Below, one piece after another: positions 1-8,830 of a DNA stretch of 64,000 nt. Position 1 is the first letter of the stretch. Each line of letters starts with the position of its first letter. Under the pieces are notes generated by a model that saw only the letters and a program-made list of their open reading frames with translations, had not been told where the DNA came from and did no database searches. The stretch spans positions 62,001 to 126,000 of the forward strand of contig CAYVOK010000005.1 in the NCBI GenBank assembly GCA_964453335.1, read 5' to 3'. Origin of the DNA: VGBO01 sp964453335 (lineage in GTDB: Bacteria > Actinomycetota > Acidimicrobiia > Acidimicrobiales > CAIXPF01). The translations under genes were made by a program, and so were the position numbers.

Positions 1-3000
1 CGTGGTTGTTGTAGTAGTAGTGTAATTGCAGCCTGAAATTCTAGCATACCCGCTAAAATCTCCAGAATCTATTGCTGAAGATACATTCAATATTTTAATT
101 TTTATTATATCTCCAATATAAATTGAAGAATTTCTAGTAAATGCGTTGCCAGATGTTAAATTCACATTTGGATATCCGCTTTGTTCTATTGTTATTTCAT
201 AATTTGCAGTTGTGTAAATATCTGAATAATTCAAATCAAGTGTTCCATTGCCAGTAGCACTCCAAGTTATTTCTGCTGTTTCTCCTATATTTAAATTTTC
301 TGCTGAGTATGTCCATCCATTATTTGCAATATCTGAATAGCTGTTAATTTTAATTGAGCCATCCCACGATAAACACCCAACAGGATTAGGAGTAGTAGTA
401 GTAGTTGTTGTAGTGGTAGTAGTAGTAGTGGTAGTAGTGGTAGTTGTAGTAGTAGTGGTAGTGGGGGCCTCTGTTGTGGTTGTAGTACTTGTAGTAGTTG
501 GAGCCGCTGTTGTAGTTGNNNNNNNNNNNNNNNNNNNNNNNNNNNNNNNNNNNNNNNNNNNNNNNNNNNNNNNNNNNNNNNNNNNNNNNNNNNNNNNNNN
601 NNNNNNNNNNNNNNNNNNTAGTACTTGTAGTAGTTGGAGTCTCTGTTGTAGTTGTAGTACTTGTGGTTGTGGTACTTGTAGTAGTTGGAGCCGCTGTTGT
701 AGTTGTAGTACTTGTAGTAGTTGGAGTCTCTGTTGTAGTTGTAGTACTTGTGGTTGTGGTGGTTGTGGTACTTGTAGTAGTTGGAGCCTCTGTTGTTGTT
801 GTAGTACTAGTAGTAGTTGGAGCCGCTGTTGTACTTGTTGTTGTGGTACTAGTAGTAGTTGGAGCCGCTGTTGTACTTGTAGTACTTGTGGTTGTAGTAC
901 TTGTGGTTGTGGTACTTGTAGTAGTTGGTGCTTCTGTTGTAGTTGTAGTACTTGTAGTAGTTGGAGCCGCTGTTGTACTTGTAGTACTTGTGGTTGTGGT
1001 ACTTGTAGTAGTTGGTGCTTCTGTTGTAGTTGTAGTACTTGTTGTAGTAGGAGCTGATGTGGTAGTAGTTGTCGTTGTACTTGTAGTTGGCGCACTAGTA
1101 TTTAAAGAGCAAAGTGCAATCACTAACCCAGCACAAGCTGATGGTTCTGTAACCCAATTAAATGTAATACCTGTAGATGCACCAGAAACCTTGAGGAAAG
1201 CTCCACATCCATAATTTTCAACGCAAAAATTTGTACCTATCGTAAATTGATTTCCGCTAGTTGACACACCAAAGGCATCTGATAAAGATAGTACTTCATT
1301 ATTTTGGTTATTTGTAGCTTTCCATGTAGCAGAGCATGTTGAGTTTGCTAATCCACCAGTAATCAAAAACGTTGCTTCGTAAACAGTTGTATTGAAAGCA
1401 AGAGTATAATATTCTGTTGTAGTAGTGAAATTTAAATATACAGTATATCCAGGGTCATTGCTCGGATAACTACAATATCTCTGTCCATCAGTTTCATAGA
1501 TATTGCCAGAACCAGAAGTAGTTATTTGAACGCCATTAAAATTCCATGTATTTCCTGGCAAATATAGACGGGAACAGCTACCAGGCCTAACTGTAGTAGT
1601 TGATGTTGTAGTAGATGTTGGAATACAATCTGGGCTAACTATGCTAGTGCTGCCATTTAATGGTAGCAAAATAATACAAGCTGGCGGCAAAGTTGTAGTT
1701 GTCGTACTTGTTGTAGTTGTTGTTGTAGTACTAGTCGTAGGAACAGCAGTAGTACTTGTTGTAGTTGTTGTTGTAGTGCTAGTTGTAGTTGTTGTAGTAG
1801 ATGTAGTAGTTGTAGTTGTTGTAGGATATGCTGTAAACAAAGGAGTAATTATATTAGCTTGGCTTCCTATTTGAAAGTTTACATCACAAGCGGCTTGATC
1901 GCCTACACCTATTATTTCCCAAGCTACTTGTACAAATAAATATTCATTATTAAATTCGAGATCGTTAGTAGGCCAATCAATACTTGAAGATTGAGCAGTT
2001 CCAGATAAATTTGTTACCGATGATCCTATTAGATTTACAGATGTTAATTTTACTAATTCAGCTTGGCCGGTAGGATCTTTACTTTTCCACAAACAAACAT
2101 TTACTCTTCCATCTTGCGTTCCTGCAGTTGTAGCAATAGCTCTAAAGTTGAATTTCCATGTCCCTGAAGCAAACTTACCATATAAGCTATCTGTTCTCCA
2201 TGAATCTCCTAGTGTGAAGTCAGGGTTAAGTGCAGGTAAACTAGATGGTGTAAATGTTGAAGAATTTCTTTTAACTTCTGATTCCATCAAAGACCAGTTG
2301 TTTGCAGCTATAGTACCTACTTGCCAACCAGTATTTATAGTTTGAGTTGCTGGAGGAGTTCCTCCTAGTTGTATTTTATAATAATTTAATATTGTGAGAG
2401 CAAACGGAATAGACGATACTATATTGTTTGTAAAATAAAATGTAGAAGAGGCTGGAACCGGGTCGTTTGAATCAAGTTTGCAATTTAAATAAAACTCTGC
2501 TCCTGAAAGAAGAGAGGCTTTTGCTGTTTGGGGTATAATTCTTTGTACCCAGACATAAAAATATCCTCCAACTGGTATTGTTCCTACATTTATTGTATTT
2601 GTTTCGCTTGTTTTAATGAAATTTATTTTGCTCGGTCTTGTAGTTCTGTTTGGTAATACTTGGGCTATTACGCCTAATGGCCCTCCGGAAGCTTTTTCTG
2701 TTATTTGTATTGTTGGAGTTTGTCCAGATGATGTTTTTAATTTATTTTGAACTACTTTTATTGATCCCACTTTTGTATTAGCTGAACCATTTATAAATGT
2801 TATTTCATAATAAAGAGTTGTTGATACTTTGGTTAAAACTACTTTAGTATTATTGCCTCCTAATTTGCTATCTAAACTATTTTTAATTTGATTAGCAAAA
2901 TCTTCTACTGTAGTAGTAAAAGGTATTGCAGGAACAGATTGATCATTTAATGAAATAGTTAGACTGCCTGATGCAATCAAACCATTAATTCTAATTGTTT

Positions 3001-3280
3001 GGACTGCATTTTCAACTGTTACTCCAAGATACAATTGATTTGGACTATCTTTTTGTTGGCTGAGCCAAATCTTAGTATCTGTTAAATTTGCTCCACTAAT
3101 ATTTGATACATAAAAACATCGATAGTCTGTTATAGATTTTTGTGTGGGGCTTTGACCAAATGTATTAAATAAATTATCTATTGAAATGGGTACTTCATAA
3201 ATAGAAATATCTCCACCAATGCTATTTTCAGGACTCTGATTTGTTATTCCACCAGAATATCTTATTTTTATAGGAAGCAT
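1..3280 (-). CDS. Mucin-like modular adhesin/tail fibre, partial, interrupted by an assembly gap
   Basis: The gene starts at 3280 and runs off the left edge. Seen: an N-terminal domain (residues 1-275) homologous to that of the next adhesin (3302-5485); a beta-rich domain to about residue 470 ending in a TPLF motif; a Thr/Ser linker (about 482-531); a Cys-containing beta domain (about 560-725); then a very long TTTTSTTTTT/TEAPTTT linker entering the 100-N gap. After the gap, positions 518-1 are open in another minus-strand frame: the linker resumes, followed by a domain starting PNPVGCLSWDGS and a further Thr run. The 100-N spacer is therefore not the true length and this is one gene. Mucin-like linkers between compact domains are typical of cell-surface or virion adhesins. 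No Shine-Dalgarno is visible; TATAAATA lies 6 nt before the ATG. The virion location and receptor are inferred. Confidence 0.8.
401..1088 (-). repeat. Imperfect trinucleotide (ACA/ACT) repeat coding a Thr/Ser mucin-like linker
   Basis: On the coding (minus) strand this is a run of ACA/ACT/AGT codons broken by short GCT-CCA or GAG-ACT-CCA islands, giving TTTST, EAPTTT, ETPTTT and AAPTTT blocks. It contains the assembly gap. A second, shorter tract lies at 1688-1836. Such tracts can change length by slippage without breaking the frame when whole codons are gained or lost. Confidence 0.9.
519..618. other. Scaffold gap of 100 N
   Basis: Exactly 100 N inside the Thr-codon repeat of the minus-strand adhesin. 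Codons have their lowest coordinate at 2 mod 3 to the right of the gap and 1 mod 3 to the left, so the real missing length is not congruent with 100 modulo 3. The flanks are near-repeats but not identical. Confidence 0.98.
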
Positions 3281-3286
3281 CTTGTT

Positions 3287-3294
3287 TATTTATA
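3287..3294 (-). promoter_or_regulatory. T4-late-like promoter element TATAAATA
   Basis: An exact TATAAATA on the minus strand, ending 6 nt before the ATG at 3280. In T4-type late promoters transcription starts a few nucleotides downstream of this box, so the mRNA would be nearly leaderless. There is no Shine-Dalgarno, which agrees with that. In AT-rich DNA a chance match is possible. Confidence 0.45.
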
Positions 3295-3301
3295 TATGAT
3301 A

Positions 3302-5485
3302 CTAAAACCCAGCATTATTATCTCTAGTGTATAAATAACGAATGTCTGAAGATATATATGCATTTGGAAGCCCTGTAGGAGTGCTTCTAGTCCATGAAAA
3401 ACTATCATCTGATAATTCAATACTTAGTACTTGCAGTTCATCTTTGTAAGGCTCATTAAACCAAAATCTTATAAATTTATTTAGATTTGGAGAATATTGA
3501 AAATTAGGCTGGGGAAGGTAGGCGGTGCTTGTTGGAAATTGATAATTGTGTTCCGTAAAAGATGTTAAATTTGTTGTAAACAAAATTTTAAAAGTAGGTA
3601 TACCAGATTCTTTATAGTAATACTCAAAAAATAATTTGCCAAAAGCTTCGCATTTAAATGAAATATAAGAATCTCTATATGTACTAGGTACGCTAAATAC
3701 TTTAGTCCATGTGGTTAAATTAGTTGATGTCCATATAGAAGCTTGTATTTCACTTATAGGAACATCATACTGACTACCAGAAACATAAAGGTAGTTTGGA
3801 TTTACAATTAAGAAATAATTTCCACCGAAATATCCTACATATGTCACATACTGTGGACTTTTATACTGTTTTGATACTGGAATATGTGAAAAAGATCCTT
3901 CTTGCCATGTCTTTAGATCAGTACTAACTAAAATTTTTGCTGGTTCCATAACTCCATATCCGAATCTGCCTCCAAAAATTAATAAATATTTACCATTCAT
4001 AAAATTATTTGAACTAGTTGCAGTTATTCCTTCAGTTGAATTATATTTCCAAGCATTATCTTCATATGTTGTTTGCCAATTTACTAAATCAGAAGTTTTT
4101 TTCAATGAAAAAGTTGAGGTACTATTACTATTAGGTGCAGGCGGTGGAGGAAATCCTCCATCAGAGCTAGAAACATTATTAAATGCATAAAATGAATTTG
4201 CGTCTGAAAATATAGGTTTGTAGTAGTTTTTTATATTTCCATATACAGTTATGGAAGGAACGGTTTGATCAGTTGCAAAGTTTGCAAGATCACCATCCGC
4301 AGTACCAAAACTACTCCAGCCCCCGGTTCCTGAATTTAAAAGCGCCCACTTATTTATTGATTGAAACCACCTAGCTTTTTGTTCAACACCAGAATCACTA
4401 TATCCAGAAAGAGTGACTTTTTGCCAAGTTATTCCATCTGTTGATTTATACCAGTTTTGTCTAATTGGGTACTTAGTTGTTTCTGATATATACGCAATAA
4501 TATAGGCAGAGCCAACACTTGGAGTAGGAGAAGGGGAAGGGGATGGCGATGGTGATGGTGAAGGTGATGGTGAAGGTGATGGTGAAGGTGATGGTGAAGG
4601 TGAAGGTGAAGGTGATGGTGATGGTGATGGTGATGGTGAAGGTGATGGAATTGGCTTGCCATCACTTACTGCAAAAGCATGAAGTGTTGCCCCAGCCACA
4701 GGCAAAGGTCCGCTCCCAGCTTTTATAGTTCTTCTAACCCATAGTGGGAAGTATTCTCCCGGCAATAAATCTCCTATTAATCTTTTATTGTCGAGAGTAG
4801 GATTGTAAAAATTTATATTTGGCGGCTTACTAAAGCCTGTTCCTATTAATTCTGCTTCATTATTAATAGGCGTTCCATAAGATATTTTGCTAATGCTAAT
4901 AATAGCAGGAGAAGAATCTGTCAAAACTAAATTATTTGAGATTACTGTCAATAGTTCCTGAGATTTTTTACTAAATTTACCGAAAAAGGTTATCTTGAAT
5001 GACAAAAAACTAGTTCCGCTTGCTAATACTTCCACACCAACAGTACCTGGTCCCAAAGCATCTGCTAAAGCAAACTGTATATTCTGTGCAAAACTTTGTG
5101 GTGAAGGATCATAGTTTATATTATATGTAACATCTTGATATAATCCCAAAGTGAAATAACCAGATGCAACATTCCCCGAAATTATTAAGTTTTGTATATC
5201 GTTAGAAAAATTCAAACCGATGGAAAGATTATTTGGAATTGACTTTGTATCATCAAAATAAAGCTCCAAAGAGTAATACGGAAAGGTTTCTGAATTGTTT
5301 TGTACATAAATGCATCTATATTCTGTAACACCGCTCTCCAAATCTTTTTCGGAAGCATCTAAAAACAAATTGTCTACTACTGATGGAATTTCATAAATAG
5401 ACTTTAAACCTCCCAATGATTTTGTAGGGTCTAAATTTGATGTTCCACCAGAATAAAGAAATACTATATCGTTTGCGACAGCCAT
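3302..5485 (-). CDS. Adhesin/tail fibre with Ser-Pro linker and BNR-like propeller
   Basis: 727 aa. Residues 1-278 form a domain shared with the adhesin at 1-3280: both have YSGG, IYE(V/I)P, DNLF, YRC(F/I)YV and, near its end, a G-x-(Y)-(F)-x-x-WVRR-like stretch. Residues 279-323 are an (SP)n linker. The C-terminal 400 residues contain four short motifs of the type S-T/D-x-x-x-x-W (STDGITW, STDLKTW, STNLTTW, SDDSFSW), spaced like the Asp-box repeats of sialidase-type beta-propellers. The likely job is receptor binding on the virion, with the N-terminal domain docking to the particle and the propeller binding or cleaving glycan; no catalytic residues could be assigned. It ends 21 bp before the next minus-strand start, so the two adhesins form a pair. 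Start chosen from AAGTGGA upstream and TATAAATA further out. Confidence 0.8.
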   Translation of the reverse strand: MAVANDIVFLYSGGTSNLDPTKSLGGLKSIYEIPSVVDNLFLDASEKDLESGVTEYRCIYVQNNSETFPYYSLELYFDDTKSIPNNLSIGLNFSNDIQNLIISGNVASGYFTLGLYQDVTYNINYDPSPQSFAQNIQFALADALGPGTVGVEVLASGTSFLSFKITFFGKFSKKSQELLTVISNNLVLTDSSPAIISISKISYGTPINNEAELIGTGFSKPPNINFYNPTLDNKRLIGDLLPGEYFPLWVRRTIKAGSGPLPVAGATLHAFAVSDGKPIPSPSPSPSPSPSPSPSPSPSPSPSPSPSPSPSPSPSPSPSPTPSVGSAYIIAYISETTKYPIRQNWYKSTDGITWQKVTLSGYSDSGVEQKARWFQSINKWALLNSGTGGWSSFGTADGDLANFATDQTVPSITVYGNIKNYYKPIFSDANSFYAFNNVSSSDGGFPPPPAPNSNSTSTFSLKKTSDLVNWQTTYEDNAWKYNSTEGITATSSNNFMNGKYLLIFGGRFGYGVMEPAKILVSTDLKTWQEGSFSHIPVSKQYKSPQYVTYVGYFGGNYFLIVNPNYLYVSGSQYDVPISEIQASIWTSTNLTTWTKVFSVPSTYRDSYISFKCEAFGKLFFEYYYKESGIPTFKILFTTNLTSFTEHNYQFPTSTAYLPQPNFQYSPNLNKFIRFWFNEPYKDELQVLSIELSDDSFSWTRSTPTGLPNAYISSDIRYLYTRDNNAGF
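4518..4650 (-). repeat. Hexanucleotide repeat coding a (Ser-Pro)n linker
   Basis: Read on the minus strand this is a TCACCA/TTCACC-type hexamer array giving about twenty Ser-Pro dipeptides, with TP at the C-terminal end. The same linker chemistry is used in the small protein at 51202-51513. Hexamer gain or loss keeps the frame. Confidence 0.92.
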
Positions 5486-5495
5486 AAAATTCCAC

Positions 5496-5525
5496 TTGAA
5501 TATGTTATTTATAAATGAGTATAAT
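5496..5525 (+). promoter_or_regulatory. Sigma70-like promoter upstream of the amidoligase
   Basis: TTGAAT at 5496-5501 and TATAAT at 5520-5525 are separated by 18 bp, 34 bp before the ATG at 5560. It overlaps the minus-strand late-like element, so the adhesin and the ligase are divergently transcribed. Predicted from sequence only. Confidence 0.45.
5506..5513 (-). promoter_or_regulatory. T4-late-like promoter element TATAAATA
   Basis: An exact TATAAATA on the minus strand, 20 nt before the ATG at 5485, with the Shine-Dalgarno AAGTGGA in between. This is the second exact copy of this octamer directly upstream of a fibre gene in the window. Confidence 0.5.
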
Positions 5526-5559
5526 GTTTTAGCAATCCAAAAAACACAAGGAATTTAAA

Positions 5560-6483
5560 ATGCTCTTAGGTGCAGACCCTGAGTTTTTTGTTTTAAATCA
5601 TGTAGACGCTCCTATTAATCCTATAAGTATTATTAAAAACTCCAAATCCAATCCAATAATTAACAAGAATCATATTTATTACTATGACAATGTTGCTTTT
5701 GAAATGAATTTTGTTCCTGCAAGATCGTGTGAAGAATTTACAAGCACCATCAGAGATGGTATTGTTATAGCAAAAAATATAATTCATCCATATAAAATTG
5801 TTGCATCTTCTTGTGTTGACTTCTATGAACCAGATAATAAAAACAAAAATTTTTTTGAAATAGGTTGTGAGCCAGATATTAATGCATATAGTTTGTCATA
5901 TAATAAAATAAATTCAGACTTATATAAGAACACTCTTGAAAGATATGCTGGAGGTCATATTCACATAGGAGGACTATCAGAAGATTTAGTTCTTGATGAT
6001 ATAATGAAACCAGTTTTTGTTTACATGCTTGATTTGTTTGTTGGCATTCCTTCTGTTTTGCTTGATCACGATGTAGAATCGTATAAAAGAAAACGAGTTT
6101 ATGGACATGCTGGCAATTTTAGGCCGAAGGACTATGGTCTTGAATACAGAGTTCTTTCTCCATTTTGGTTAAGATCTCCAAAAACAACTGCATTAATTTA
6201 TAATCTATTCAGTTTTGTTTTTGATTTTATGCAAGATCACGTATATGAAAAGTTTGTAAAAGTAAATCCAGATAATTTTGGCAATGAAGATCCTGAATCT
6301 GTTTATAACATATATGGATATGATTATAAAGAAATAGTTAAAACAATTAATACAAATAATGTTTATCAGGCGCAAAAATTCATGAATTTTATTTCTAATT
6401 TCATGCCTGAAAATCTGGTTAAAGATATTGAAAATGAGTCTAATTTTAAGAAAAATTCTTTAGAGTTTTATTGGAACATCTAA
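5560..6483 (+). CDS. phiEco32-like COOH-NH2 ligase type 2 (predicted amidoligase)
   Basis: 307 aa. The protein opens with GADPEFF (residues 4-10), the signature of the phage COOH-NH2 ligase type 2 family, which has a glutamine-synthetase/GCS-like fold and is predicted to join a carboxyl to an amine using ATP. Other conserved blocks are E48-N50, CEPDINAY (103-110), GGHIHIGG (131-138, probable metal/ATP site), basic R177/R179, and a block at 181-204 containing GNFRPKDYGLEYR. Length suits the family. The substrate is unknown; suggested roles for such phage enzymes are modification of peptides or of cell-wall components. The Shine-Dalgarno AAGGA precedes the ATG. The last 38 bp overlap the convergent prim-pol gene. 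Confidence 0.85.
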   Translation: MLLGADPEFFVLNHVDAPINPISIIKNSKSNPIINKNHIYYYDNVAFEMNFVPARSCEEFTSTIRDGIVIAKNIIHPYKIVASSCVDFYEPDNKNKNFFEIGCEPDINAYSLSYNKINSDLYKNTLERYAGGHIHIGGLSEDLVLDDIMKPVFVYMLDLFVGIPSVLLDHDVESYKRKRVYGHAGNFRPKDYGLEYRVLSPFWLRSPKTTALIYNLFSFVFDFMQDHVYEKFVKVNPDNFGNEDPESVYNIYGYDYKEIVKTINTNNVYQAQKFMNFISNFMPENLVKDIENESNFKKNSLEFYWNI

Positions 6484-7153
6484 TTGCTTTTCTTAAATCA
6501 AATGGTCTGCATTCCATGCACATCCATTGTAATCCATTTTGTTTTAGTATGGATATTTCCTTGCTTAATCTTTTAGAATTCATAAATGAAGTATTTTTAC
6601 ATTTTTGACACAATATCTTTTGATGTTTGTCTTTAATATTATTTTTATATACTTTTTTTTGTATTTTAGGCAAAAGAGAAATTATTTTTTTATATAAAAA
6701 TTCAGGCAAATGAGGTATTTCATTTGCATGTAATAATGATGTATGCCATTCGTAATTGCATCCCATTATATGAGTGCTTGGTGGAATTACTGATTGGTGC
6801 CTATGGCCTCTTACTTCTATTCCCTCAAATTCTACTTTAGTAAGATTTTTGATTGATGACCTGAACAAATGGTGTTTAGATTTATTACTTAAAAATATTG
6901 GATGATCAATTCCATTTAATAAATCATCAAGTTTTTGATTTGATTCAATGCAATCTCCCTCAAGATCAATAATGTCACCTAGTATTAGCCCATAATTAAT
7001 ATTTTCTGCAGTTGAACATATTATCTTTTCTGTTCTTTCGTATGTGTAATTACTTTGCCACCCGCTGAACATTGGGACTTTTGAATTAGGGTAAAGTGGG
7101 ATTATCTTATAGCCTAAATCTTTGTAAGTGTTAAAAACTCTTATGGAATCCAT
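6446..7153 (-). CDS. Small prim-pol (bifunctional primase-polymerase N-terminal domain) with zinc-finger tail
   Basis: 235 aa. Residues 1-150 match the bifunctional DNA primase/polymerase N-terminal family: GYKIIPLYPNSKVP (14-27), GWQ (31-33), the metal site IDLEGD (62-67, a D-x-E-x-D variant of the usual DxD), KSKHHLF (91-97) and EVRGHRHQSVIPPS (113-126). The C-terminal third carries C182-x2-C185 and C212-x2-C215, a probable zinc ribbon. No helicase domain is attached, so it is a stand-alone form. In phages such proteins prime DNA synthesis or work with a separate helicase. It is convergent and overlapping with the amidoligase and lies downstream of a terminator. No good Shine-Dalgarno is visible before the ATG. 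Confidence 0.75.
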   Translation of the reverse strand: MDSIRVFNTYKDLGYKIIPLYPNSKVPMFSGWQSNYTYERTEKIICSTAENINYGLILGDIIDLEGDCIESNQKLDDLLNGIDHPIFLSNKSKHHLFRSSIKNLTKVEFEGIEVRGHRHQSVIPPSTHIMGCNYEWHTSLLHANEIPHLPEFLYKKIISLLPKIQKKVYKNNIKDKHQKILCQKCKNTSFMNSKRLSKEISILKQNGLQWMCMECRPFDLRKAIRCSNKTLKNFS

Positions 7154-7183
7154 GTCTAAATTCTATCATGAAATCCCAAGGCA

Positions 7184-7217
7184 AAAAATAACAGGAGCAA
7201 GAAAATCTTGCTCCTGT
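7184..7217 (-). terminator. Rho-independent terminator after the acidic-protein gene
   Basis: A perfect 12-bp stem (7191-7202 with 7206-7217) with a 3-nt AAA loop. On the minus strand it is followed by TTATTTTTTG. It lies 26 bp after the end of the gene at 7243-8100 and separates it from the prim-pol gene. Confidence 0.85.
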
Positions 7218-7242
7218 AAAAATTAATTATTTAAATTTTTTA

Positions 7243-8100
7243 TTAACCGTTTTTTGCTTCTTTGAATTTCTTATCAAGCATTTGCTTAAAATGCATCAAT
7301 AGAGCAGACTGACTAGTTCCAGCCTTCATCAATTTAGATACTACCTTGTCGGTCAAAGAGTCTAGGGTGTTTAGTAAAGCTTCACGATTTCCGGTGAATG
7401 AATCGCCTAGAATTCTGTCCAAAGCAGCTAGAGCCTGATCTCCTCTTGTAACTAACTTTGGCTTGTCTTTCTTTGCTACTTCTTTTTTATCAGCAGCATC
7501 AACAGCTTCTTTAGCAACGGCTTCGGTTAGAGGACGAGCATTTTTGTATTCACCCTTAGTTCCAACCATGCCAGCAACGCTTTCCCACCAAGTTTTTTCT
7601 TGCTTATTTGTGGATTCAAATTCTAGATCCATATCTTCTCCTTTGTGCTTATCGTCGCCCATTTCATCGCCCATATCGTCACCCATATCGTCGCCCATTT
7701 CATCGCCCATTTCATCGCCCATTTCATCATCATCGCTAGCCATTGCTGCTGCAGGGCAACCTCCAGAAACTTCTTCGCCATCATCTTCGCCATCATCATC
7801 ATCTTCGTCATCCATTTCCATTTTACCTTCTTCTCCACCTTCCATATCTTCATCTTCTCCACCTTCCATATCTTCATCTTCTCCATCAAATTCCATTTCT
7901 CCTTTAACTTTATCTCCCATGTCATCTTCTTCTTCGAAATCAACTTCATCCATATCATATTCTTCTTCTAAAGATTCTTCTGTTTCTTCATTTGCACCTA
8001 GTTGTGCGCCAGTAATACCTAATGAATGTTTTGGTCCAAATCCTAGATTGATTGGATTAAGGGTTTCGTTCAATAATTTCCACTTTTCATAATTTAACAT
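7243..8100 (-). CDS. Acidic repeat protein, unknown function
   Basis: 285 aa. Not recognised by family. Residues about 35-160 are extremely acidic: EDEDMEGG repeats, a DDEDDDDGEDDGEE stretch, a short Cys-containing island (GGCPAAAMA), then MGDEMGDD-type repeats of four residues. The C-terminal 80 residues are ordinary and helical-looking (LGDSFTGNREALLNTLDSL and a Lys-rich end) and are probably the folded part. A strong Shine-Dalgarno (AAGGAG) sits 6 nt before the ATG. It could be an abundant structural, scaffold-like or DNA-mimic protein; nothing in the sequence decides this. A GATAAG/ATATATAAG AT-rich stretch upstream could hold the promoter. Confidence 0.75.
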   Translation of the reverse strand: MLNYEKWKLLNETLNPINLGFGPKHSLGITGAQLGANEETEESLEEEYDMDEVDFEEEDDMGDKVKGEMEFDGEDEDMEGGEDEDMEGGEEGKMEMDDEDDDDGEDDGEEVSGGCPAAAMASDDDEMGDEMGDEMGDDMGDDMGDEMGDDKHKGEDMDLEFESTNKQEKTWWESVAGMVGTKGEYKNARPLTEAVAKEAVDAADKKEVAKKDKPKLVTRGDQALAALDRILGDSFTGNREALLNTLDSLTDKVVSKLMKAGTSQSALLMHFKQMLDKKFKEAKNG

Positions 8101-8147
8101 GGTTTTCTCCTTGAGAATTATCTTATATATAATTCAAAAATAAAATT

Positions 8148-8375
8148 TTAAAACATCTTTTTTCCAGTTGCTCGTTCAATTGCAGCTCTTCTTAAGCGCT
8201 GAATACGCTCTCTTTCTGTAAAGTTATTAGGAATTACAACATTATTATTATTTGCCGCTGGTGCTGGAGGATTGGCACTTTCAGTTCTTACAACATTTGT
8301 GAACGGCCCTCCTCCAACTCTCCTCATATTTCTAGCGCCACCTAAGTTTTTATTTCCACCACATCCGCAACCCAT
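8148..8375 (-). CDS. Small hypothetical protein with Gly/Cys N-terminus
   Basis: 75 aa. It begins MGCGCGGNKN, continues through a Pro/Ala/Asn-rich middle and ends in a basic amphipathic helix rich in Arg (RERIQRLRRAAIERATGKK). No family recognised. A near-perfect Shine-Dalgarno (AAGGAGGT) precedes the ATG, and CTAAATAACATA, similar to the TAAATAACATA at the 5485 start, lies just upstream. It sits alone downstream of a terminator, suggesting its own promoter and possibly high expression. Confidence 0.7.
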   Translation of the reverse strand: MGCGCGGNKNLGGARNMRRVGGGPFTNVVRTESANPPAPAANNNNVVIPNNFTERERIQRLRRAAIERATGKKMF

Positions 8376-8404
8376 AAAGCACCTCCTTATGTTATTTAGG
8401 TGTA

Positions 8405-8440
8405 TAAAAAAAAATATGGGGGAAATAATTCCCCCATATT
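8405..8440 (-). terminator. Rho-independent terminator after the 106-aa gene
   Basis: A 12-bp perfect stem (8413-8424 with 8429-8440), loop ATAA, core GGGGG/CCCCC. On the minus strand it is followed by a run of nine T (complement of 8406-8414). It ends 18 bp past the stop of the gene at 8459-8779. Confidence 0.88.
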
Positions 8441-8458
8441 GATAAATTTATACCAAAA

Positions 8459-8779
8459 TTAACGAGTCGTTACACGCTTCTTGGTCTTGCGAGCAGCGCC
8501 ACGAGTAACAGTCTTGCGATTCGTGGTAGTGGTGGTGGCAGTATTGGCAGTGCCAGTTGTAGACTCTGTGTAATTGATAACTGGAGTCAATCCAAGGCTG
8601 GCAGCACGGTTGTTGCAAGCAAAAGTTACTGCACTACGAGTGCTAAATTGGGTGCCGCCCTCGATCTTTTCAACTGGGGCAGGGCCAAAACCTGGAATAA
8701 CAGCGACAGCTTCATAAACAACGGCGTTGTTCAAGCTGCGAGAAGTGATTTCAAAACGAATCGGCTGAGAACGACTCAT
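8459..8779 (-). CDS. Small basic hypothetical protein, possibly structural
   Basis: 106 aa. Not recognised. The first 70 residues look like a compact mixed fold; then a Thr-rich linker (TATTTTTTN) leads to a strongly basic tail (TRGAARKTKKRVTTR) that could bind nucleic acid or an acidic partner. Its base composition is clearly richer in G and C than its AT-rich neighbours. It has a good Shine-Dalgarno (AAGGAG), a TATAAT-like box upstream and a dedicated terminator, so it is a well-defined single-gene unit, a layout often seen for abundant phage proteins. Confidence 0.75.
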   Translation of the reverse strand: MSRSQPIRFEITSRSLNNAVVYEAVAVIPGFGPAPVEKIEGGTQFSTRSAVTFACNNRAASLGLTPVINYTESTTGTANTATTTTTNRKTVTRGAARKTKKRVTTR

Positions 8780-8830
8780 GGCAATCTCCTTGGTTAAATG
8801 AATGGAACAATTAATTATATTTCTTTTGGT

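Noticed and set aside
413..1214. Plus-strand poly-Val and poly-Cys/Ser frames
   Set aside because: Complement of the Thr-codon repeat of the minus-strand adhesin, extending through N bases; not real genes.
7623..7971. Open frames in other frames over the acidic gene
   Set aside because: They arise from the GAT/GAA repeat; products are low-complexity Met/Lys/Trp or His/Ile/Phe strings with no ribosome site.
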